Assembly: GCA_016938675.1 (NCBI GenBank)
Contig: JAFGUF010000032.1
Coordinates: 1 to 64,000, forward strand
DNA length: 64,000 bases
Direction: 5' to 3'
From: Clostridia bacterium
GTDB lineage: Bacteria; Bacillota; Clostridia; Christensenellales; UMGS416
Below are positions 53,965 to 60,889 of this stretch, piece by piece. The position numbers were made by a program, and so were the translations under genes. Position 1 is the stretch's first letter. Every line of letters starts with the position of its first letter. The notes below the pieces were generated by a model. That model made no database searches. It had not been told where the DNA came from and saw only the letters and a program-made list of their open reading frames with translations.

Positions 53965-54213
53965 ATATTTTTAATCATAAAACTATTCTTAATTATTCTG
54001 ATGTAATGATTTTTTCTCAAGTTTAAAAAAAATTCATAATTTACCCACAGAATCAACATAATTAAAAGCGATAATACTTTTGAACGAAACATCTAAGTTT
54101 CTTCATTCTTAATCTACCTCTTCCCCTCTTCTTGATAAACAAGAAGTTTGCCGAACAACGAGTTCGGCCTTTTTTTATTTAAAAACGAAGTTTCGATAGA
54201 TTAACTTTAAATA
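53965..54213 (+). other. Intergenic region with a second tandem hairpin terminator
   Basis: No protein gene is supported. There is a 5-bp hairpin GAAAC/GTTTC near 54088, then CTTCTTG/CAAGAAG (54128-54146) and GCCGAAC/GTTCGGC (54150-54168) with a TTTTTTT tract at 54170-54176. Because fba already has its own terminator 190 bp upstream, this may end a small RNA encoded at about 53970-54176, or be a backup terminator. Confidence 0.4.
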
Positions 54214-54711
54214 TTACATATTGGTAAAGTCGCAGCTTTGGGAAATTAGCTTGCATATTTCAATAAGATTTTTTTTGTCAGATTCGTCGAACCTCTTAAC
54301 AATAGGGCTATCAATATCCAAAACAGCTGCTACTGCACCATTGACAAGTATAGGCACTACAATTTCAGAACGTGATTCCGCATCGCATGCTATATGCCCA
54401 GGGAACTCATGAACGTCGTCAACCAGCTGAACCTGCGCTGTCTGATAAGCGGTTCCGCATACGCCTTTCCCCATTTCAATCCTTATGCAGGCTGCCTTGC
54501 CCTGAAATGGTCCGAGAACCAGCTGGCCCTCCCTTGCTATATAGAATCCCACCCAGTTGATATGATCAAGGGCTTGATTAAGCAGGGCGGAGATATTGGC
54601 CATATTGGCGATGGAATCCCTTTCGCCATCCATAAGCATCTTTGCATATTCAAATATTTCAGCATACATCTCGTTTTTGTCAGCGCTTAGATTATCAGAT
54701 ATGTTAAACAT
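54214..54711 (-). CDS. msrC: Free methionine-(R)-sulfoxide reductase (GAF domain)
   Basis: 165-residue single GAF domain. The three conserved cysteines of fRMsr enzymes are present: C75 (KAACIRI), C85 (GKGVCGTAYQT) and C109 (HIACDAESRSEIVVPI), the last being catalytic in the family. It reduces free L-methionine-(R)-S-oxide using thioredoxin, repairing oxidative damage. It is a monocistronic minus-strand gene between fba and a flavodoxin-like gene. The ATG at 54711 lacks a perfect ribosome site. Confidence 0.88.
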   Translation of the reverse strand: MFNISDNLSADKNEMYAEIFEYAKMLMDGERDSIANMANISALLNQALDHINWVGFYIAREGQLVLGPFQGKAACIRIEMGKGVCGTAYQTAQVQLVDDVHEFPGHIACDAESRSEIVVPILVNGAVAAVLDIDSPIVKRFDESDKKNLIEICKLISQSCDFTNM

Positions 54712-54912
54712 ATTTGCCTGCTTTCTAAATAAGTAATTTTATGTTTGAAAAGTGGTATGGCTATTCTATCATATTATAATATTACATTCAATAAAGCGAT
54801 TATCCAATTAGCGCCAATAACAAACTAATTTCTTTTTGATTATTTAAAAATATGGTAAACTACTATCATATAGAAAAAGTAAACTGAGACGAATAAGAAA
54901 GGCAGATAAAAA

Positions 54913-55386
54913 ATGAAGACATTGATAGTATACGGAAGTAAATATGGCTATACAGAAAGCTGCGCTGGCAAGCTAAAGGATATGATTAAGGGAGAGGTAA
55001 CGGTTGCGAATGCTAAAGATAAAATCCGCAATGTGGAAGAATACGACAATGTCCTTATAGGTGGGTCAATATATATGACCATGCCTAATAAACATGTAAA
55101 AGCTTTTGCTCAGAAGAAGACAAAAGTGCTTCTCGGTAAAAAGGTTGGGCTTTTCCTGTGCTGCGGCGGTGTAGACAAGTTCGATGAATTCCTCGCAAAA
55201 ACCTTCCCTGCTGAAATAATTGAAAGCGCGCATGCCAAGGAATGCTTCGGTGGCAAAATGAACAAAGAAAACATGAGCGGGTTCCACAAGAAAATAGTCG
55301 AGATGGTGGAGCAGGACAAAAGCCAGCCGCCCATGCAGTGTTTGGAGGAGAATATTGAAAAGCTTGCGGCGAAGTTCAATTTGTAA
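54913..55386 (+). CDS. Flavodoxin-domain protein (HemG-like)
   Basis: 157 residues with an N-terminal FMN phosphate-binding loop TLIVYGSKYGYTE and an LIGGSIYMTMPN segment like the second flavodoxin loop, ending in a helix. Similar small flavodoxins are annotated as menaquinone-dependent protoporphyrinogen oxidase-like, but clostridia mostly lack haem synthesis, so an electron carrier or redox role is as likely. AAGAAAGGCAG precedes the ATG. Single gene with its own promoter region. Confidence 0.8.
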   Translation: MKTLIVYGSKYGYTESCAGKLKDMIKGEVTVANAKDKIRNVEEYDNVLIGGSIYMTMPNKHVKAFAQKKTKVLLGKKVGLFLCCGGVDKFDEFLAKTFPAEIIESAHAKECFGGKMNKENMSGFHKKIVEMVEQDKSQPPMQCLEENIEKLAAKFNL

Positions 55387-55434
55387 TTGGACTAATGAGT
55401 CTATAAAGACATAGCATTAAGAAAAAGAGTGATT

Positions 55435-56397
55435 ATGAAACCTATTAAAATAATATTCGCATTTGTAATATTTTACTTTGCAGCAACATCGGTAGGCAGT
55501 GTTATGACGCTGGCGGATAAGATAAGCGCAGGCAACATCTATATTGAGTATGCATTCTACGCAATGATTGCATTGCTTTTATTAATATTTGTTGTTTTTC
55601 CTCTGATAATGTATTCATTTACGCCATCTGTTGCCACGCTGACATTGGTGGGGGAGCGAAATGAACGCGCCGTCAGAAGATACAGAAGGCATCTTTTGAA
55701 TACAATTGATGCTGAGAAAAAAGCTGCGCTAAAAAAAATCCCTGCAAAAGATATTGAGGCCAACTGCGAGTTTATGCTGCAGCACCTGCGCGATGTAACT
55801 ATGGATAAACGAAAACTCGTAAGAAACACTGCGATGAAGCTGACAACAACAGTAATAATTTCACCTAATTCTTTCATTGACGGACTGGCTGTTATAATTG
55901 GAAATAGCCATATGATATATCAGCTATCCAAGGGAATAGGTGTCAGGTATTCATGGAAGGATATTATCAATTTTTATTTTAACACTTTTACCATTGCTTC
56001 AGTAACAGGAATAATACAAGAATTCGATGAGGAGATAGAGGAAATTATAACGTCCATTGCGCAGGAGTTTTCGGAATTCCTTGGCGCTGAATCGGGCCGA
56101 TCAATAACGGAATCTGTACCCTTTGCAAATATACTATCAAAGGCTATGGTACCCATATTCGAGGCCGCAGGCAACTATGCCTATGTGGTATACAATGGCA
56201 ACAAATTCCTGAGTACTGTTGTAAACCAGCTGAATGAGCATCCGCTGAAGCAAAGTCAGGTGAACAGGGCGGCCAGAAAGCTGGCAAGACGGGAAAAATA
56301 CAAATACTTAGCTGAGATGACTGCAAAGATAAGCTGGAGCGGGCCCAGCAACATAATAAAGAAGGTATTTACAAAGAAGAAGAAAGATGCAGAATAG
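55435..56397 (+). CDS. Two-TM membrane protein with DUF697-like cytoplasmic part
   Basis: 320 residues from the ATG at 55435; a GTG six bases earlier is an alternative. Two N-terminal membrane helices (about 5-25 and 38-60) are followed by a mostly helical cytoplasmic region. SPNSFIDGLAVIIGNSHMIYQLSKGIGVRYSW resembles the DUF697/YcjF-type segment, which is hydrophobic and may contact the membrane. The C-terminus is very basic (KVFTKKKKD). Such proteins are associated with stress or GTPase partners in other bacteria. No function is assigned. Confidence 0.65.
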   Translation: MKPIKIIFAFVIFYFAATSVGSVMTLADKISAGNIYIEYAFYAMIALLLLIFVVFPLIMYSFTPSVATLTLVGERNERAVRRYRRHLLNTIDAEKKAALKKIPAKDIEANCEFMLQHLRDVTMDKRKLVRNTAMKLTTTVIISPNSFIDGLAVIIGNSHMIYQLSKGIGVRYSWKDIINFYFNTFTIASVTGIIQEFDEEIEEIITSIAQEFSEFLGAESGRSITESVPFANILSKAMVPIFEAAGNYAYVVYNGNKFLSTVVNQLNEHPLKQSQVNRAARKLARREKYKYLAEMTAKISWSGPSNIIKKVFTKKKKDAE

Positions 56398-56438
56398 GTC
56401 AACTAGTAAAATACATAAAAAGAAAGGTGCATTAAGAA

Positions 56439-57446
56439 GTGGACATAAATAAAATATGGGGAGGCTGGAATGATGCTGAAAAGTTTTCGGGAGTATTTTC
56501 AGTCACGGATGAGAATGGCATAGTTTTTAAAAAGTGCACAGGGTTTAGAAACAGAGCAGAGGCGTTGCCTAATGACTATGACACAGCCTTTGGCATAGCT
56601 TCCGGCACGAAGCTGTTTACCGGTTTAGCGGCCTGCAAATTAATCGATGCCGGGAATCTCTCACCTGAAGATAAGCTATGGGATATACTTCCGTATGATT
56701 TAGGCAGAATAAATAGAGATGTAACGATATACCACTTGCTTACGCATACCTCTGGAATAGGTGACTATTTGGACGAGGAAGCGCCGAACTCCAGTAATCA
56801 AGAAGAAGAACTATGCAATAAATACCCTGTTTATTTGTGGGAAAAGCTTGAATACTATCTGCAAATGATTGCACCTCTGCCGCAAAAATTTGATCCAGGT
56901 GCGCGCTTTGGGTACTCAAATGCCGGGTTTATAATGCTTGGTCTCGCCATTGAGGCAGCAAGCGGAAAGACATACCAGCAATATGTTACAGATGAAATTA
57001 TTAATCCCCTTGGACTTAAACATACCGGCTTCTACCGTATGGACTCACTTCCTAAAAATACTGCTCTTGGCTATACTGGTGAATCGAAAATGCATACTAA
57101 TATATTCAGACTTCCGATTATAGGCGGGTCGGACGGCGGTCTTTTTACCTGCGCAGCGGATTTGGATACTTTGTGGCGCTCATTGTTTGCTGGGAAGATA
57201 CTATCTGAAAAAATGCTCAGTAATTTTATCAAAGCGCAAGTGAAGATAAGAGAGGGCAGAAGCTATGGGCTTGGTGTATATAGATATGATAGCAGCGATA
57301 CATACTACGCAGTGGGCGGCGACTTCGGTGTGGATTTCTTCACTGTCTACAATCCTAAGCATAAGCTAGTTTTTTCAGCTTTGGGTAACTCCGAAGTGGA
57401 TACCTATCCTTTGCTAAATGCAATTTTTGCGGAAATGCAGTTGTAG
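56439..57446 (+). CDS. Serine hydrolase of the class C beta-lactamase/esterase family
   Basis: 335 residues beginning at GTG 56439 (AAAGAAAGG upstream). The catalytic motifs of the beta-lactamase/DD-peptidase fold are present: SxxK as ASGTKLFTG, YxN as FGYSNAGF, and HTSGIGDY. No signal peptide or membrane helix is visible, so it is probably cytoplasmic and may act as an esterase or peptidase rather than as a resistance beta-lactamase. It is 41 bp after the membrane-protein gene. Confidence 0.83.
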   Translation: MDINKIWGGWNDAEKFSGVFSVTDENGIVFKKCTGFRNRAEALPNDYDTAFGIASGTKLFTGLAACKLIDAGNLSPEDKLWDILPYDLGRINRDVTIYHLLTHTSGIGDYLDEEAPNSSNQEEELCNKYPVYLWEKLEYYLQMIAPLPQKFDPGARFGYSNAGFIMLGLAIEAASGKTYQQYVTDEIINPLGLKHTGFYRMDSLPKNTALGYTGESKMHTNIFRLPIIGGSDGGLFTCAADLDTLWRSLFAGKILSEKMLSNFIKAQVKIREGRSYGLGVYRYDSSDTYYAVGGDFGVDFFTVYNPKHKLVFSALGNSEVDTYPLLNAIFAEMQL

Positions 57447-57475
57447 AACAGATTAATTAATTTTTACATAAAATA

Positions 57476-58153
57476 TTATATGATCATCCCGCCGTTAAAA
57501 TAGCATTCAAATACCTTGATTCCTTCGTAAAATATTTCTTCATGTCCTGTAAACCAATCAAATTCTCCTATGTATTTACAATGATAGGTGTATTGATTAA
57601 ACCTGAAGAGTAATGGGCCGCGCGGCAGCATTTCGCTGCATCCTGCGGTGAGCGCTGCTTTAAGCACGTCGCCCCGGAACATATCATTTAATGTTCTGCC
57701 GCGGTAATTCATTGCCCATACGGGATTTTCTTCAATCCAAAGAGCCTCTTCTCCGGAAAATGATTCGCCGCCAAGGTAAGTATCTATATACAAATAATTG
57801 CCTTTTTTATACGTCAGGTCGTGTGAATTGGGTCTGCATGATTCTTTATCCAAGGGTGCATTGGCTGCGTAAGTGTTTTTCTTTGCCTCGTAGAGAAAAC
57901 CTTTTATGGACTCTTCCTCATATGGTACATATTTTTTTGCCTGTTGACAAAAATCCGTTTCAGGTCTGATAAGACGGTCTAAGCTAACTGAAAAAATATT
58001 GGATATTGAAATCAGGTTAGTTATGTCAGGAAGATTTGTGCCTGACTCCCACTTTGCTACGGCCTGTCTGGAAACACCTAATTTCTCAGCCAGTTCTTCC
58101 TGAGATAAATTATTCTCTTTCCTTAATGCTGGAAGGTTTCTGTAAAATTCCAT
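57476..58153 (-). CDS. XRE-family regulator with C-terminal DUF5680-like domain
   Basis: 225 residues. The N-terminal HTH_XRE domain (about 5-62) reads LSQEELAEKLGVSRQAVAKWESG. The C-terminal part (about 80-220) is a DUF5680-type module, with IKGFLYEAKKNTYAA and YKKGNYLYIDTYLGGESFSGEEALW. Such single-gene regulators are common in clostridia with unknown ligands. AAGGAGCTGC precedes the ATG on the minus strand. It is convergent with the serine hydrolase. Confidence 0.83.
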   Translation of the reverse strand: MEFYRNLPALRKENNLSQEELAEKLGVSRQAVAKWESGTNLPDITNLISISNIFSVSLDRLIRPETDFCQQAKKYVPYEEESIKGFLYEAKKNTYAANAPLDKESCRPNSHDLTYKKGNYLYIDTYLGGESFSGEEALWIEENPVWAMNYRGRTLNDMFRGDVLKAALTAGCSEMLPRGPLLFRFNQYTYHCKYIGEFDWFTGHEEIFYEGIKVFECYFNGGMII

Positions 58154-58278
58154 ATTCGCAGCTCCTTGATTATATTATAATTAAGTATATACAAGATACT
58201 TCAGATTTACCAGCACCTATTAAGTGCAGTTTTGTATATCAGTGGTTGCGTAATAACTAAAAGTCTAGTAAAAATACA

Positions 58279-58365
58279 ATCGGTTCAAGAATAAAAATAA
58301 TACCGCCAACAAAAAAAACGCACCTTGCGGTGCGTCTTTAGTTGGAGCCGCTAATCGGATTTGAA
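58279..58365 (-). repeat. Partial duplicate of the tRNA-Thr 3' end with its terminator
   Basis: The segment repeats 58459-58544 at an offset of about 180, including TCGGTTCAA, the terminator stem (ACGCACC/GGTGCGT) and 23 bases of tRNA-Thr 3' end (58343-58365), after which it diverges. No full tRNA can be folded here. Confidence 0.88.
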
Positions 58366-58491
58366 GACGGAGGCCGTCAGCCTTAATATGAATCAAGGGT
58401 CTGTTCTTAAATAGCAACAGTATCAAATCTGCTTTTGCTTTTACGCAGCCTTTATCAAATCGGTTCAAATATACAATCAATAACTCCAACA

Positions 58492-58518
58492 AAAAAACGC
58501 ACCTTGTGGTGCGTCTTT
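58492..58518 (-). terminator. Terminator of tRNA-Thr
   Basis: On the minus strand, ACGCACC and GGTGCGT surround ACAA and are followed by TTTTTTT. Confidence 0.88.
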
Positions 58519-58521
58519 AGT

Positions 58522-58597
58522 TGGAGCCGCTAATCGGATTTGAACCGATGACCCCATCCTTACCATGGATGTGCTCTACCTACTGAGCTATAGCGGC
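58522..58597 (-). tRNA. tRNA-Thr (GGT)
   Basis: 76 nt with encoded CCA. Acceptor GCCGCTA/TAGCGGC, D-arm GCTCAGTAGGTAGAGC, anticodon stem CATCC/GGATG around ATGGTAA (anticodon GGT), T-arm CATCGGTTCAAATCCGATT region. Confidence 0.96.
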
Positions 58598-58720
58598 TTG
58601 ATTTGATACGAAGGATATTATATGATATATTAATGAAAAATGCAATACAAAATTAAAAGCCGCTTTTTAGGCATATAAGAATTATATGTAAAAAAATAAA
58701 TATTTGTTTGTCAGAATCTA

Positions 58721-58749
58721 TTGACACGGGTGCGTCATTGTGCTAGTAT
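58721..58749 (+). promoter_or_regulatory. Promoter of the dcw cluster
   Basis: TTGACA (58721-58726), 17 bases, TAGTAT (58744-58749): a near-consensus sigma-A promoter 222 bp upstream of mraZ. Confidence 0.75.
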
Positions 58750-58849
58750 TTATATATGTAATATAGGGGAGAGTCTAATTAATTATTACATTTGTGATTC
58801 TTTAAAAAAATTGAATATTATCTCCGGCACCATTTTTTTTAAGCAATGG

Positions 58850-58938
58850 TGGGGAAAAATGGGGAATTAGTGGAGATAAAAAACATACTGGTGGAGATGT
58901 ATGGTATCTACAGGGTGATTTAGTGGATATTCCTGGGG
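58850..58938 (+). promoter_or_regulatory. Phased TGG-box array, probable MraZ operator
   Basis: Boxes TGGGG at 58850, TGGGG at 58860, TGGAG at 58871, TGGAG at 58892, TGGTA at 58902, TGGAT at 58924 and TGGGG at 58934 fall on a single helical phase of about 10.5 bp. MraZ proteins are known to bind short TGGG-type direct repeats upstream of their own gene. A hairpin (CACCATT 58829-58835 with AATGGTG 58845-58851) overlaps the first box. Confidence 0.65.
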
Positions 58939-58971
58939 CGACAAGCCTTACCGACAAAACGGAGCAGCGAT

Positions 58972-59424
58972 ATGATATTTGCGGGAACAAAAGAGTATAG
59001 CGTTGACGAAAAGGGCCGTGTTGTGCTGCCTCCGAAGTACAGGGATGACCTCGCCGGAGACATTATGATATTTAAAGATATCGTGTATAACTGCATCAGA
59101 GTGTACCCTTATTCAGAATATGAAAAATACATTGCGGAACTTGATAATGAAATATTATCTGACAGAAACGCAGAAATATTGTTAGACAGGGCGATCAGCA
59201 GAGCGGAAGCAGTTCAGCTTGATAAACAGGGCAGAATAATGATACCCCAGAAAATGAGAGATTCTGTAGGAATAGACAAGGAAGTCCTAGTAATTGGAAA
59301 AAGAACTCGCTTTGAAATATGGACACAGGCAGCATATGACGCAGAATTCAATGACGATAAAGAGGCTGTACGTGCATATGAAGACAGAATAAATACAAAC
59401 AGAGAGATCAAGCTAAGAGGTTAA
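58972..59424 (+). CDS. mraZ: Transcriptional regulator MraZ
   Basis: 150 residues (usually about 142) containing two SpoVT/AbrB-like half-domains: EYSVDEKGRVVLPPKYRDDL near the N-terminus and VQLDKQGRIMIPQKMRDSVG near residue 80. It binds repeated TGGG boxes in front of the dcw operon and represses it. It begins the mraZ-rsmH-ftsL-pbp-murE cluster, and rsmH follows after 2 bp. GGAGCAGCGAT precedes the ATG. Confidence 0.95.
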   Translation: MIFAGTKEYSVDEKGRVVLPPKYRDDLAGDIMIFKDIVYNCIRVYPYSEYEKYIAELDNEILSDRNAEILLDRAISRAEAVQLDKQGRIMIPQKMRDSVGIDKEVLVIGKRTRFEIWTQAAYDAEFNDDKEAVRAYEDRINTNREIKLRG

Positions 59425-59426
59425 AG

Positions 59427-60368
59427 ATGAGCGAAAACACCAGACATGTGCCCATAATGCCGAAAGAAGTGCTGGAAAGTATTATTACAGACCGTAACGG
59501 CGTATATGTGGATGCTACACTGGGCTTTGGCGGACACTCCGAACTGATACTTAATGAACTGTCAGCAAAGGGAAAGCTGATAGGAATAGACAGGGACAAA
59601 GAGGCAATTGAAGCCTCAGAACATAGACTTGAAAAGTACGGCGACCGTTTTCGTGCGATTCACGGAAACTATAAGGACATTGAGGGCTATTTAAGGGACG
59701 AGGGTATTAGAATGGTAGATGGAATTTTGGCCGACCTTGGCATTTCCAGCTACCAGATCGATACCCCCGATAGAGGGTTTTCATACAATAAAAATGCCCC
59801 AATTGACATGAGGATGAACCAACAGGACAAGCTGAGCGCATACGAAGTAGTCAACAACTATTCAGTGGAAGAACTCCAAAGGATAATAAGAATATACGGA
59901 GAAGAAAAATTCGCAAGACAGATTGCGCAGCAGATACAAAGACAACGCGAAAAGAAAGAAATTGAAACTACTTATGAGCTGGTGGAGATAATAAAAAGTG
60001 CCATACCTGCACCGGCAAGAAGAAAAGGAGGGAATCCCGCAAAAAGAACTTTTCAGGCTATCAGGATACATGTTAACGATGAACTTGAGGGATTAAGTGA
60101 GACGATAGAAGGAATGATACGATTATTAAAAAGCGGTGGGAGGCTTTGCGTAATCACATTCCACTCTCTTGAGGACAGGATAGTGAAACAGGTGATGAGG
60201 GAACTGGAAGACCCCTGCACATGCCCGAAGGATATACCTTATTGTGTGTGCGGAAAGATAAGCCTTGGGAGGGCTTATCCTAGAGGGGGAATTGTTCCGA
60301 CAAATGAAGAGATGGAAAACAATTCAAGGTCCAAAAGTGCCAGACTGAGGGTTTTTATTAAGAATTAA
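59427..60368 (+). CDS. rsmH: 16S rRNA (cytosine-1402 N4)-methyltransferase
   Basis: 313 residues, S-adenosylmethionine-dependent. Motifs YVDATLGFGGHSELIL (SAM-binding), DGILADLGISSYQID, RGFSYNKNAPIDMRMNQ, RRKGGNPAKRTFQAIRIHVNDEL and ITFHSLEDRIVK are all present and in order. It methylates C1402 of 16S rRNA and is a standard dcw member. Normal length. Confidence 0.97.
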   Translation: MSENTRHVPIMPKEVLESIITDRNGVYVDATLGFGGHSELILNELSAKGKLIGIDRDKEAIEASEHRLEKYGDRFRAIHGNYKDIEGYLRDEGIRMVDGILADLGISSYQIDTPDRGFSYNKNAPIDMRMNQQDKLSAYEVVNNYSVEELQRIIRIYGEEKFARQIAQQIQRQREKKEIETTYELVEIIKSAIPAPARRKGGNPAKRTFQAIRIHVNDELEGLSETIEGMIRLLKSGGRLCVITFHSLEDRIVKQVMRELEDPCTCPKDIPYCVCGKISLGRAYPRGGIVPTNEEMENNSRSKSARLRVFIKN

Positions 60369-60395
60369 GTAGTAATTAATATTATGGGAGTAAAT

Positions 60396-60875
60396 ATGAT
60401 TATGAATAATGCAGCAAGAAGATTAGATGAAAGAGAATACACACAGCAGTACACATATCCTCAGAGGAAGACAAATCTGCGTGTATTGGAAAATAATCAG
60501 GAAAACAGAAATTTTAATGATAGCAGGACATACACAACTGTACACTATCATTCAAACAGCAATGCTTTTCTGAGCCAATTGATAACAACAGTTATTATAC
60601 TGTTCCTTTTCGTATCATGCATAGGATTTTTGGCTATTCAGGCCCAGATAACTCAGGTTGAAAGAGATATAAGCAGACTTAACAGTGAAATATACGAACT
60701 AAGCACTGAAAATAATATGATGCAAAATATCATAACAAGTGCTACAAATATCGAAACAATCAGAGAAAATGCTGAGAAGCTGGGTATGGGAAAACCTGAT
60801 GCTGAAGATGTGATATATATATCCGAATCCGAGCTTGGCGAGTACACAATGTCATCCGGAAGTCTCGGCAACTAG
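60396..60875 (+). CDS. ftsL: FtsL-like septum protein
   Basis: 159 residues from the ATG at 60396, chosen because GGGAG lies five bases upstream; an ATG at 60384 has no ribosome site. A cytoplasmic head of about 55 residues, one membrane helix (about 62-82; LITTVIILFLFVSCIGFLA), then a heptad-rich coiled coil (ISRLNSEIYELSTENNMM) and a short tail. Architecture and dcw position fit FtsL/DivIC-type divisome proteins; sequence conservation in this family is low. Confidence 0.8.
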   Translation: MIMNNAARRLDEREYTQQYTYPQRKTNLRVLENNQENRNFNDSRTYTTVHYHSNSNAFLSQLITTVIILFLFVSCIGFLAIQAQITQVERDISRLNSEIYELSTENNMMQNIITSATNIETIRENAEKLGMGKPDAEDVIYISESELGEYTMSSGSLGN

Positions 60876-60889
60876 AATAAAAGAGGTGC

